Below are positions 1 through 7,905 of a stretch of 9,757 bases of DNA, piece after piece. The DNA lies in NCBI GenBank assembly GCA_900551395.1, contig URVX01000029.1, positions 1 to 9,757 on the forward strand, given 5' to 3'. The position numbers were made by a program, and so were the translations under genes. Source of the DNA: an uncultured Subdoligranulum sp. GTDB lineage: Bacteria > Bacillota > Clostridia > Christensenellales > CAG-314. Each line of letters begins with the position of its first letter. Within the stretch, counting starts at the first letter, position 1. The notes under the pieces are model-generated. The model saw only the letters and a program-made list of their open reading frames with translations. It made no database searches and was not told the DNA's origin.

Positions 1-606
1 GTCCACCTCAACCGAGTTTTTGAGAACGTCTCTAATCCTGTCCGTAAGTTTTTTTCTGTATTCCGCAGCCACTTCGGGGGCGCGTTCCTTTATCGACGCA
101 AGAGTGCTTTCTATTTCGTCCAAGCGCAAGCTCATGTCCGAAGCCAGCTTTTTTCCTTCCGCCGCGCGCATTTCGTCAAGCCTTTCCAAGGCCTCGCTCA
201 CAGCCTGCGTCACCAAAGCATCGAGAATTTCGGGGTCGTCGTCATCGAAAGACACAGTGACAACGTCCGGAGTTTTCATAAGGGAATTGAGCTGAAAATC
301 GTTTACCAGGTCAAACTCTCTGCGCAAAAGCTCGGCGCAATCCAGAATGCCCTTTGCAAGCTGCAAATCCGCATCAACGCGTTTTGGTCTCAAGCCGTTG
401 TCCGCGTAAGTCAGAAACACGTCGACATGTCCCCTAAAAACACGGGAGGAAATCAGCTTTCTTATCTTGTCCTCGAAAGCCGCAAAGGCTCTGGGCAGCT
501 TGAAGCCCAAATCGAGAAACCTGTGGTTTACCGCCTTTAGCTCAATGACGATTTTGCGCCCCTCTTTTTCGGCGGAGGCTCTGCCGTATCCCGTCATGCT
601 TTTCAT
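1..606 (-). CDS. yicC: YicC/YloC-family endoribonuclease, C-terminus cut by window edge
   Basis: Only the first 202 codons are present; the frame stays open to base 1. The N-terminus MKSMTGYGRA is the signature of the YicC family, and other family blocks follow: AVNHRFLDLG at about residues 25-34, RGHVDV at about 58-63, MKTPDVV at about 110-116, and the MRAAEGKKL...D helix at about 145-157. Family proteins are about 290 aa, so roughly 90 residues, including most of the C-terminal DUF1732 domain, lie outside the window. Known members (E. coli YicC, B. subtilis YloC) are metal-dependent endoribonucleases acting in RNA turnover. The ATG at 606 overlaps the gatA stop as TAATG, with a GGAG at 620-617 (10-nt spacing), so translation is probably coupled to gatA. 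In many Firmicutes the next genes are remA, gmk and rpoZ; that is expectation only. Family assignment is secure; the exact activity is inferred. Confidence 0.95.
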   Translation of the reverse strand, partial: MKSMTGYGRASAEKEGRKIVIELKAVNHRFLDLGFKLPRAFAAFEDKIRKLISSRVFRGHVDVFLTYADNGLRPKRVDADLQLAKGILDCAELLRREFDLVNDFQLNSLMKTPDVVTVSFDDDDPEILDALVTQAVSEALERLDEMRAAEGKKLASDMSLRLDEIESTLASIKERAPEVAAEYRKKLTDRIRDVLKNSVEVD

Positions 607-1979
607 TATGTATTTTCTCCGTCCCGCTGCTCTCCGAGATAAAATCCCGCCGCACGGTAAATATCATCCTCTCTGCCGCGTCTTGCCATTATCATAAGCC
701 CTACGGGTAGTCCTCTCGAATCCCTGCCGCATGGCACGCTAAGGGCGGGTATGCCGGTAAGATTGCAGACAATGGAAAACAAATCGGAGGTAAAGCCCTT
801 TTCGTTGTCCACCTCCGCATCCTTTCTCTGCGCGGCAAGCAGCGTTGTGGGACTCAGAATAACGTCGCACCCCTCGAAAACTCTGTCGATAAATTCGTTG
901 ACCTCCGCTCTGACTCTAGCCGCCTTTTCCAGCGGAGCGCGGTCGGTACTGTTAAGAATTTTGAGACCGTAGCTTATCCGCTTGTTGACCTCTCTGCCGC
1001 ATTTTTCAAGCACTATGCTCAAAGGATGAAGTCTGTTGAAATCACGGAAGCTTTTTACCGCTTCGGTGCTGCAAAGCACCGTGTAAGTCTCGGCAATGTC
1101 CTTTGAAAAAGAAAAACTCAAGCCCTCGACACTTATTCCGGCTTGTCTAAACGCCGCCACAGAGTCAAAATAGAGCCTCAAAACGTCTTCGTCCGCAAAG
1201 GCGTTGCCGAAATCGTCCAGAAAAGCTATTTTCAAGCCCCTTTCGGCGCCCTTTTTAAAGCAATCTTCAAAGCTGCGATTTTTTTCGCCGAGTACGGAAA
1301 ACAGCAGAGCGTTGTCAAAAGCCGTGCGCGTAAGACACCCCACGTGATCCAAGGTTTCCGAAAGCGGAAACATGCCCTCCCTCGAAACGGAGTTGAATGT
1401 GGGCTTCAAGCCGCACACTCCGCAGTTTGCCGCAGGCTGTCTGATTGAGCCTCCCGTGTCCGAACCGAGAGCGCCCAAGACGCTTCCCGCCGCGACCGCA
1501 GCCGCGCTTCCGCTGCTGCTGCCGCCCGCGCTGTATTCCCTGCGGAACGGATTGGAAACCTCTCCGTATGCCGTGTTTGTCCCGGAAAAGCCCATTGCGA
1601 ATTCGTCCATATTTGTTTTGCCGAAAACCACCGCTCCGCCGGCGCGCAGCTTTTTCACCGCGCCGCAGTCTTTGCGTTCAATGGTGTTGGCTTCGAGCGA
1701 TTTCGACGCGCAGGAGGTGGGCAAAACCTCCGTAGACATATTGTCCTTGACTCCAATAGGTACGCCGGCTATACGTCCGACTTGTTCGCCGCGTCTGATT
1801 TTTTCGTCGATTGCCGACGCCTGCCTCAAAACGTATTCCTCGTCTATGACAACGAAGGCGTTGAGGTCGGACGTCTTTTTAGCGATGTCCAGACAATGCC
1901 GATTAAGCTCCGACGCGCTTATTTCTCCGCGTCTGATTGCGGCAGCCGCGCCGCAAAGCGACAGTTCGTCGTAATTCAA
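606..1979 (-). CDS. gatA: GatA-like amidase (Asp/Glu-tRNA amidotransferase subunit A), divergent
   Basis: Amidase-signature protein of 457 aa; GatA is usually about 485. GatA releases ammonia from glutamine, and GatB uses it to amidate Glu-tRNA(Gln) or Asp-tRNA(Asn). The Ser-cisSer-Lys triad is intact: K78 in GVKDN, S154 in AGGSSSGSAAA, S178 in GSDTGGSIRQPA. The GatA-type block GKTNMDEFAMG is at 120-130. D399 (in TSDLFSIVCN), R334 (in NKRI) and Y299 appear to align with the glutamine-binding Asp, Arg and Tyr of characterised GatA. Departures from GatA: SREGMFPLSETLDHVG (199-214) replaces the usual SRYG-LVAFASSLDQIG, and the SSNLARFDG-type block plus about 20 following residues are altered or missing near 303-325. 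No gatC lies upstream and yicC, not gatB, lies downstream. The start has a GGAGG at 1994-1990, 10 nt from the ATG, and its own promoter. It is most likely GatA with gatB and gatC elsewhere; a stand-alone amidase remains possible. Confidence 0.82.
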   Translation of the reverse strand: MNYDELSLCGAAAAIRRGEISASELNRHCLDIAKKTSDLNAFVVIDEEYVLRQASAIDEKIRRGEQVGRIAGVPIGVKDNMSTEVLPTSCASKSLEANTIERKDCGAVKKLRAGGAVVFGKTNMDEFAMGFSGTNTAYGEVSNPFRREYSAGGSSSGSAAAVAAGSVLGALGSDTGGSIRQPAANCGVCGLKPTFNSVSREGMFPLSETLDHVGCLTRTAFDNALLFSVLGEKNRSFEDCFKKGAERGLKIAFLDDFGNAFADEDVLRLYFDSVAAFRQAGISVEGLSFSFSKDIAETYTVLCSTEAVKSFRDFNRLHPLSIVLEKCGREVNKRISYGLKILNSTDRAPLEKAARVRAEVNEFIDRVFEGCDVILSPTTLLAAQRKDAEVDNEKGFTSDLFSIVCNLTGIPALSVPCGRDSRGLPVGLMIMARRGREDDIYRAAGFYLGEQRDGENT

Positions 1980-2012
1980 ATTTAAAAAACCTCCGTCTGA
2001 ACGCTAAATTGT

Positions 2013-2042
2013 ATTATAACACATTTTCTGCGCATATTTCAA
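2013..2042 (-). promoter_or_regulatory. Sigma-A-type promoter for gatA-yicC, overlapping the ligA stop codon
   Basis: On the minus strand the -35 is TTGAAA (2042-2037) and the -10 is TATAAT (2018-2013), with an 18-nt spacer and an extended -10 TG (TGT before TATAAT). The -35 overlaps the ligA TGA at 2041-2039. Transcription would start near 2006, giving a leader of about 25 nt that contains the GGAGG at 1994-1990. This would let gatA and yicC be expressed independently of the upstream repair genes. Motif quality is high, but no transcript data are available. Confidence 0.75.
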
Positions 2043-4018
2043 TCGCTTTGAAGCATATCGATAAATTTATTTTCGTCTATGATTTCCAACCCGAGCTTTT
2101 CGGCTTTTTCCAGCTTCGAGCCGGCATCCGCACCGACGACGACGAGATTTACCGAAGACGTAACTGAGGAAGAAATTTCTCCGCCCCTTTCCTCAATGAG
2201 ACGCGCCGCCTGACTTCGGGTAAATCTTTCCAGAGAGCCTGTAAGCACCACGCGTTTGCCCGAAAATGCGCCCGACGCGGCTTTTGCTTCAAAACGCGGG
2301 TCAATGCCCTCCGCCCGAAGCCTGTCTATAAGCGAAAGGTTGAAAGGGTCGGCAAACCACTCGGTTATGCTCAAGGCTACGACTTCTCCGACGTCGTCTA
2401 TTTGCACAAGCTCCTCTGCCGAAGCCCTGCGCAGCGCGTCTACGCTGCCGAATTTTTCCGCCAGCTCCTTTGCGGTAACCATACCCACGTTGTCGATACC
2501 CAGCGCGAAAATAAAATTGGCAAGCTTTACTTTTTTGCTGTTTCTTATCGCTTCGACAAGCTTGGACGCCTTTTTGTCCTTGAACTTGTCCAAGGTTTTG
2601 ATTTTTTCCTCGTCGAGCGAAAACAAATCGGCTGGAGAACGCACGCCCAGCTCCATAAACTGCTTTGCGGTTTTGTCTCTTATTCCCTCGATGTCAAAGC
2701 CGTTTTTGCTGCAAAAATGCGTCAGCCTGCCCTCTACCTGCTTGGGACAGTCGAGACGGTTGGGACAAAAAAGATTGGCGCCCTTTTCCACAAGAAGCGC
2801 GCCGCATGACGGGCATACTTCTGCCTTTTTCACCGGCTTGCTGTCGGCAAAAATTTCCGCAACGCCCAGCACTTCGGGAATAACGTCGTTGCTGCGCCTT
2901 ACAAACACGTCGCAGCCCACGCACAAGCCCTTGCGCTCTATGTCTCCTGCATTGTTGAGAGTGGCTCGTTTTATCGTCGCGCCGCACAGCTCCACAGGCG
3001 AAAGCAGCGCAAGCGGAGTGATTTTTCCCGTGCGCCCAACCTGCCAGTCCACGTCGAGCAGGCGGGTAATCACTTCCTCCGCTTTGAATTTGAAAGCTAT
3101 TGCCCAACGCGGAAATTTGTCTGTGTAACCCATTTTTTCACGCAGGACGAAATCGTTCACCTTGACTACCGCGCCGTCGATAAGAAAATCGTAGCTATCT
3201 CTTTCGGAGTCTATTCTTTCGATTATTTTTCTGATTTCCTCAAAGCTCGACGCCTTTTCAAAAACGTGATTGGTAACAAAGCCGTTGGACTTGAAAAAAT
3301 CCACCAGCTCGGTCTGAGAAGACGCGATGCTTTCCCCGCCGTATCCCGCGGAATAAAAAACGACGTCCAGCCGCCTTGAAGCAGTCACCGACGGGTCGAG
3401 ATTTCGTATCGCGCCGGCAGCGCCGTTGCGCGCGTTTTTCAACGGCTCGTCGGGATTTTGTTCGTTATATTTTTTAAGCGAGGAAAGCCGCATTATGCCT
3501 TCGCCCTGAAATTCCGCCTTTCCCTTGAAATCTATGGAAAGAGGCAGAGACCTGATTGTCCGTACCTGCTCGGTCACGTCCTCGCCCACTATGCCGTTGC
3601 CGCGCGTGGCAGCTCTCACGAATTTTCCGTTTTCGTAAGTGGCGTTGACGGTAAGTCCGTCGTACTTCAGCTCGACGGTAAAAAGAATGGGTCCGTATGC
3701 AGCTTGGATTTTGTTCACCCACTCCTCGAGCTCTCCGAAGGTCTGCGCCTTGTCCAAAGAATAAAGTCTTTTCAAATGCTCGTAACGGTTGAACGCCTTT
3801 AACGGCTCTCCGCCTACGCGACGCGTGGGAGAGTCCTCCAAGGTCACTCCCGTCGTTTTTTCAAGCCGCAGCAGTCTGTCGTACAAGGCGTCGTATTTTT
3901 CGTCCGAAACGGACGGCTCGTCCAGAATATAATACTCCCATGCCCACGTGTTGAGGGTGTCGACGATTTCCCTCATTTCCCCGTGAAAGGCATTTGCGTT
4001 TTCGGGTTTGTCCGTCAT
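2039..4018 (-). CDS. ligA: NAD+-dependent DNA ligase LigA
   Basis: Full-length bacterial DNA ligase (659 aa). It seals nicks in replication and repair using NAD+. Domain Ia at about 1-70 carries the NAD+/NMN-binding pattern YYILDEPSVSDEKYDALY. The adenylation domain has the nucleophilic lysine K118 in ELKYDGL and continues through GEDVTEQVRTI, ARNGAAGAIRNLDP (196-209) and IDGAVVKVND (280-289). The OB fold includes VGRTGKITPLA (328-337). Zinc-finger cysteines are C402, C405, C418 and C424. Helix-hairpin-helix repeats span about 435-575, including FALGIDNVG (504-512), and a BRCT domain spans about 585-659, with GKRVVLTGSL near its start. One oddity is EFQGEG at 169-174, where LigA proteins normally have E-V-R-G-E-V, so the Arg is Gln. 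The ATG overlaps the pcrA stop (ATGA), and its GGAG at 4027-4024 lies in the last pcrA codons, indicating coupled translation. Confidence 0.98.
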   Translation of the reverse strand: MTDKPENANAFHGEMREIVDTLNTWAWEYYILDEPSVSDEKYDALYDRLLRLEKTTGVTLEDSPTRRVGGEPLKAFNRYEHLKRLYSLDKAQTFGELEEWVNKIQAAYGPILFTVELKYDGLTVNATYENGKFVRAATRGNGIVGEDVTEQVRTIRSLPLSIDFKGKAEFQGEGIMRLSSLKKYNEQNPDEPLKNARNGAAGAIRNLDPSVTASRRLDVVFYSAGYGGESIASSQTELVDFFKSNGFVTNHVFEKASSFEEIRKIIERIDSERDSYDFLIDGAVVKVNDFVLREKMGYTDKFPRWAIAFKFKAEEVITRLLDVDWQVGRTGKITPLALLSPVELCGATIKRATLNNAGDIERKGLCVGCDVFVRRSNDVIPEVLGVAEIFADSKPVKKAEVCPSCGALLVEKGANLFCPNRLDCPKQVEGRLTHFCSKNGFDIEGIRDKTAKQFMELGVRSPADLFSLDEEKIKTLDKFKDKKASKLVEAIRNSKKVKLANFIFALGIDNVGMVTAKELAEKFGSVDALRRASAEELVQIDDVGEVVALSITEWFADPFNLSLIDRLRAEGIDPRFEAKAASGAFSGKRVVLTGSLERFTRSQAARLIEERGGEISSSVTSSVNLVVVGADAGSKLEKAEKLGLEIIDENKFIDMLQSD

Positions 4019-6162
4019 AAAATCTCCAGCGGCGCTATTTTAAGAGAAAGCGTCTTTTTGCCCACCGCGTCGAAAGCCACTTCCGCGTTTCCGTCCTTTA
4101 CCGCAAGAATAATTCCTTTGCCGTAAATTTTGTGCATGACCTTCATGCCCGCTTTGAATTTTTCTATCTGCTCTCCGGTAAGCGGCGTTCTTTGAGGCGC
4201 TGCGCCGTGTCTCTTTAATATGTAGCCGTTTGCCTCGTCGGATTTGCGCTCCTCAGTCTTTTCCGGACGGACAAAGTCCTCCACCTCGCGCAAAAATCTC
4301 GAAGGAAAGGTCTCCTTGCGCGACCCGTTCAAAAACCTGCTTCTCGCCCTTGTAAGATAGAGTCTGCCGCAGGCGCGCGTGACGGCTACGTACATAAGCC
4401 GGCGCTCCTCAGCCATTTCGTCGGCTTCGAACATCGCGCGGCTTATGGGAAAAATACCGTCCTCAAGCCCTATTACGAAAACAACCTTGAACTCAAGCCC
4501 CTTTGCGGCGTGAACCGTAGCCAGACTCACGCAGTTGTCCGAAGCGTTAAGCTTGTCAAGGTCGGACTGCAGGCTCACCGACTGCAAAAAGTCCGAAATA
4601 CCCGCCTGCGGATTGTCTGAGCAAAACTCCTCCACTGCGGAAACGAATTCGTCGATGTTTAGCACTCGATTGATTTCCGCCTCCGTTTTTTCTTCGCAGG
4701 CGCGCAAATGAGTGAACTCGACCATGCTGCGCACAAATTTGTCCAACGGCATTTCCCCGCTCATGCGCTTGAGCTCGTCGAGCATACCGCAGAACTCCTT
4801 GAGCTTGATTTTGGTTGCGCCGCTTATGTCCGCAGCGGAGTCCGCGTTTCGCAACGCCTCCAGCATGCTTATATTGTTGACCGCAGCAAACCGTTTCAAC
4901 CGCTCAACCGTCGTGTCGCCGATGCCTCGTCTCGGCGTGTTGATAATCCTGTACAGCGCCTCGTCGTCGCTCTCGTTGTCCAGAATTCTCAAATAAGCGG
5001 CGGTGTCCTTTATTTCCTTTCTTTCAAAAAATTTGAAGCCCCCGAAAACCTTGAAGGGAATGCCGTATTTCAAAAACTCCTGCTCGAAAACTCTGCTCAG
5101 CGCGTTTATCCGCATGAGAACGGCGAAGTCGGAATAAGTATATTTTCCGAAAGCGACCAGATTGCTTATCTGCTGCACGACATAAGCCGCCTCCTCGTTT
5201 TCGCTGTAAGCGGTGTAGGTTTCCACCCGCACGCCCTCCTCGTTTTGAGTCCAAAGCGTCTTTTCAAAACGGTTTTCATTGAGCGAAATAATCTTGTTTG
5301 CGGCGTCCAGAATTTTTTTTGTCGAGCGATAATTCTGCTCCAGCTTGAAAATTTTCGCATCGGGAAAATCGTTTTTGAACTTGAGCAGGTTGTTCGCGTC
5401 CGCTCCGCGCCAGCCGTAAATGGATTGGTCGTCGTCTCCGACTACGAAAATGTTTCCGTGCGACGCCGCCAGCATTTTGAAAATTTCATACTGCACCCTG
5501 TTGGTGTCCTGAAATTCGTCTATGCTGATATAAGAATAACGTCTCTGATATTTTTCCAGCGTTTCGGCATGTTCTTTAAAAAGCCTGTACACATTGTAAA
5601 GCAAATCGTCGAAATCCATAGCGTTGGACTCGAAAAGCCTTTTGTTGTATTCTTTTATTATCTTAAACAGCTTTTCACCGTCGTCTGCGGCTGCAAGATA
5701 ATCCTTTTCGTACTCCTCGGGGGACATACCGTAGTTTTTGCAGGCGGAAATATGATAAGGAGCGCGCTTCAACAATTTTTCGTCGTCAAAGCCCAGCTCC
5801 TTGAACAGTCTTTTCAAAACCCTTTCCGAATCGTTGTCCGAATATATAGAAAAATTGCGGCGGTATCCCAGCTGTTCGCCGTCCATCCGCAAAATAAGCG
5901 CGCACATGCTGTGAATGGTGCTTATCGTCATTCTGCCCGCCTGGGGCGTGCGCGCATAAAGCCTTTCGCGCATTTCGTTTGCAGCCTTGTTGGTAAAGGT
6001 AATCGCCAGAATAGAATAAGGATTTATTCCCGCATCCACAAGGTTGGCTATTCTTTCGGTAAGGACTCTTGTTTTTCCGCTGCCTGCTCCCGCGAGCACC
6101 AGAACCGCTCCGTCGAGACAATTTGCCGCAGCCTGCTGCTGCGCATTCAATTCCAATCCCAT
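4015..6162 (-). CDS. pcrA: ATP-dependent DNA helicase PcrA (UvrD/Rep superfamily 1)
   Basis: A 715-aa 3'-5' superfamily-1A helicase, normal length for PcrA, which acts in DNA repair, plasmid replication and removal of blocked RNA polymerase. Motifs in order: Q motif LNAQQQAA (5-12), Walker A AGAGSGKT (24-31), motif Ia ITFTNKAANEM (54-64), motif II IDEFQDTN (214-221), motif III VGDDDQSIYGWRGA (241-254), motif IV LEQNYRS (274-280), motif V TVHAAKGLEFKVVFV (549-563) and motif VI EERRLMYVAVTRA (585-597). The tail from about 665 (GMKVMHKIYGKGIILAV) matches the C-terminal Tudor-like domain that binds RNA polymerase in PcrA/UvrD. The frame is open upstream to 6663, but the ATG at 6162 is the start: it begins just before the family's N-terminal motif, has a GGAG at 6172-6169 with 6-nt spacing, and follows the stop of the upstream gene by 20 nt. 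The upstream extension is read-through of that gene in another frame. Confidence 0.97.
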   Translation of the reverse strand: MGLELNAQQQAAANCLDGAVLVLAGAGSGKTRVLTERIANLVDAGINPYSILAITFTNKAANEMRERLYARTPQAGRMTISTIHSMCALILRMDGEQLGYRRNFSIYSDNDSERVLKRLFKELGFDDEKLLKRAPYHISACKNYGMSPEEYEKDYLAAADDGEKLFKIIKEYNKRLFESNAMDFDDLLYNVYRLFKEHAETLEKYQRRYSYISIDEFQDTNRVQYEIFKMLAASHGNIFVVGDDDQSIYGWRGADANNLLKFKNDFPDAKIFKLEQNYRSTKKILDAANKIISLNENRFEKTLWTQNEEGVRVETYTAYSENEEAAYVVQQISNLVAFGKYTYSDFAVLMRINALSRVFEQEFLKYGIPFKVFGGFKFFERKEIKDTAAYLRILDNESDDEALYRIINTPRRGIGDTTVERLKRFAAVNNISMLEALRNADSAADISGATKIKLKEFCGMLDELKRMSGEMPLDKFVRSMVEFTHLRACEEKTEAEINRVLNIDEFVSAVEEFCSDNPQAGISDFLQSVSLQSDLDKLNASDNCVSLATVHAAKGLEFKVVFVIGLEDGIFPISRAMFEADEMAEERRLMYVAVTRACGRLYLTRARSRFLNGSRKETFPSRFLREVEDFVRPEKTEERKSDEANGYILKRHGAAPQRTPLTGEQIEKFKAGMKVMHKIYGKGIILAVKDGNAEVAFDAVGKKTLSLKIAPLEIL

Positions 6163-6182
6163 TTCGTTCTCCGCTGAACGGC

Positions 6183-7133
6183 TCAAGCTTGGTCGCTTAA
6201 ACCGATATTGACCTTTTTGGTAAAATAAGGCTTGCCTATGTTTTCGTAATAATGCACCAACGCGCTGCAGTTGAGAAAATACGTCGAAATATAAACTACC
6301 ACGAAGCACAGGCAGAGCGCAAGTATAATGTTGTTCAACAAAAACACCAGCGCAAAGCATACTGCGGCGCAGACGACGATTATTATCAGGTTGTTCAGAA
6401 ACAGCGACCAGAAGCCGTCCAGCAGGGTTTTCAACCCTTCCTTGAACGCTTTTGTGATTTTCATGCCCGTAACCAGCCTGCACGGAAGCCAGAAAGCGAA
6501 AATATTTACTCTTATCGCACAAAGCACTAATGCAAAAAGAATTGCTATAACAGCGCCTGCAATCCCGATATTGACGAAAAATAACAGCGCACTGCCAAGC
6601 ACCGCCGCCACAATCACCGTGTCGACAATCACCCCCGCCACCATACGCAGGAGGTTGTACCACAAAGAATTTACGAACTGACGGAAATAAGACCAGGTAT
6701 AAAAACCGCTGTTATTTGTGGACATGAATTTGTTTAGGCAATAAAAAGAAGGCAAATCGGTCATGCCTGACAAAAAGTAAAGCAGCGTAGTCGCAACCAC
6801 AAAAAGCGCGACAGAAAGCGCGAGATTGCTTGCAAAGTCGGGAACTAGCTCGAAAAAATCCCTAATCGCACCGATAAACCTTTCTATTGCTTCACCCAGC
6901 GCGGCTCCGGAAATTTCTCCGTTGAACAAATCGAAAATTCCGTCTATCACGCCCGAAAAGGCTTCGAGTATGCCCGCCTCTAATACGGCGCCGCTGACCG
7001 CTCTGATAAAATCGGAAACTATCAGAGAAAAAACCGCCACAATAAGTCCGACGGTAAAAATCTGAAACAAAAAGCCCTTGAGAAACACCGCCCAGTTGAC
7101 AGCGGCGAGTTTAATAATTTTTTTGCTGTGCAT
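6183..7133 (-). CDS. Polytopic membrane protein of unknown function (316 aa)
   Basis: I do not recognise a named family. About six hydrophobic spans are visible, near residues 16-41, 102-124, 160-186, 188-216, 241-264 and 266-288, and an amphipathic stretch at about 50-97 may lie on the membrane surface. No catalytic motif, signal-peptidase site or ATPase motif is seen. The C-terminal half has the layout Pro...Gly...amphipathic helix...FW...TM-TM...YYEN (P217, G223, F241-W242, Y295), reminiscent of DUF975/GPDPase-type membrane domains; this resemblance is by eye only. Residues 144-165 (F-x-W...S-x-W-Y-N) loosely match F73-x-W...S81-x-x-Y-N of the upstream 249-aa protein, suggesting the two are distant paralogues. 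The gene follows that protein by 13 nt and precedes pcrA by 20 nt, so it is probably co-transcribed with both. The ATG at 7133 is preferred over an in-frame TTG at 7136 because of its ribosome-site spacing. Confidence 0.85.
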   Translation of the reverse strand: MHSKKIIKLAAVNWAVFLKGFLFQIFTVGLIVAVFSLIVSDFIRAVSGAVLEAGILEAFSGVIDGIFDLFNGEISGAALGEAIERFIGAIRDFFELVPDFASNLALSVALFVVATTLLYFLSGMTDLPSFYCLNKFMSTNNSGFYTWSYFRQFVNSLWYNLLRMVAGVIVDTVIVAAVLGSALLFFVNIGIAGAVIAILFALVLCAIRVNIFAFWLPCRLVTGMKITKAFKEGLKTLLDGFWSLFLNNLIIIVVCAAVCFALVFLLNNIILALCLCFVVVYISTYFLNCSALVHYYENIGKPYFTKKVNIGLSDQA

Positions 7134-7139
7134 CAAAGC

Positions 7140-7145
7140 CCTCCC
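7140..7145 (-). promoter_or_regulatory. Ribosome binding site deciding the start of the 316-aa membrane protein
   Basis: GGGAGG on the minus strand lies 6 nt before the ATG at 7133-7131 but only 3 nt before the in-frame TTG at 7136-7134. The spacing therefore supports ATG as the start, giving 316 rather than 317 residues. Confidence 0.75.
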
Positions 7146-7146
7146 G

Positions 7147-7896
7147 TCAGTCGAAAATCAGAGTTTTCAAATCTTTTCTCGCTGCTTCGGTATAATCAAT
7201 ATAATTTCTCATCGCATACGTCGGCACGAACAAAAGCCACCACAAATAATTCAAAGCGCGGACTACATAAAGAAGTATGCGAATGGTGACGTTGTTGCTC
7301 AACAGCATCAATGCCAGCTTAAACAGCTGCAGCAAAAGCACCGACACGACGGCAGTCAGAACGAAAATGCCTACGAACCGTCTGAAATGCTGCGCTACGA
7401 GGTGTATGGAATAGCTTGCCGCAAAGCCGAAACGATAGCCGTCGCAAATCATAGAAGGCACGGTCAGCAGCAGAAAACAAAATCCTGTGACAAACACCGC
7501 GTAAATAGCCAAGGTCGCGAAAACGGACAAGCCGAAAGCCCACCAGCCGTTGAGCAGCCTCGAATTAAGCAAAATAAAACTGCTCAGCGCCACCATGCAC
7601 AGCTCGTAAAACACAAGCATAATCAAGGAATACAAAAAAGCGTTGTATGCTCCCGATTTCATCATGGAAATCCACTTGAAGTGCTCCTTGACGCCCAGTC
7701 TCATGTGCCTTTCTATCTGCGCCACCGTGAGAGAAAAGGCGAACATTACCACAATGGCAGTCAGCAGCCAGAACCATACCTTGCTCACGTTCCAGTCGGA
7801 GAATTTGTCGAAATTTATCAACGAAACTTTTGCATACAAATCGGAATAAAAGTCGGAAAATCCGACAGAGCCGGATTGCGCCGTTGTTTTTGCCAT
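7147..7896 (-). CDS. Polytopic membrane protein of unknown function (249 aa)
   Basis: No named family is recognised. The N-terminal 35 or so residues are polar, followed by hydrophobic spans near 40-59, 88-111, 119-148, 173-199 and 206-226, making about five transmembrane segments with a basic, Tyr/Asp-rich tail. The linker at 62-83 (RHMRLGVKEHFKWISMMKSG) is basic and probably cytoplasmic. The C-terminal half (P147, G153, F171, then two spans and NYIDY at 231-235) has the same order of landmarks as the downstream 316-aa protein, so I infer distant paralogy. The ATG at 7896 sits 9 nt after the stop of the 41-codon gene and has only a weak Shine-Dalgarno (CGGA), which suggests translational coupling. 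No transporter signature or enzyme motif is visible, so no function is assigned. Confidence 0.82.
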   Translation of the reverse strand: MAKTTAQSGSVGFSDFYSDLYAKVSLINFDKFSDWNVSKVWFWLLTAIVVMFAFSLTVAQIERHMRLGVKEHFKWISMMKSGAYNAFLYSLIMLVFYELCMVALSSFILLNSRLLNGWWAFGLSVFATLAIYAVFVTGFCFLLLTVPSMICDGYRFGFAASYSIHLVAQHFRRFVGIFVLTAVVSVLLLQLFKLALMLLSNNVTIRILLYVVRALNYLWWLLFVPTYAMRNYIDYTEAARKDLKTLIFD

Positions 7897-7905
7897 TTCC
7901 GTATG

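Noticed and set aside
2256..3128. A 290-codon open frame on the plus strand
   Set aside because: It is antisense to ligA across the adenylation, zinc and HhH regions; the product is Ser-rich and low in complexity, as shadow frames are.
4708..6177. A 489-codon open frame on the plus strand
   Set aside because: It is entirely antisense to pcrA, whose motifs are all intact, and its translation shows no coherent domain. Long antisense frames arise from the codon bias of the real gene.
6163..6663. A 167-residue N-terminal extension of pcrA
   Set aside because: It overlaps the 316-aa membrane gene in another frame, has no family similarity, and the ATG at 6162 has a proper ribosome site just before the helicase N-terminus.
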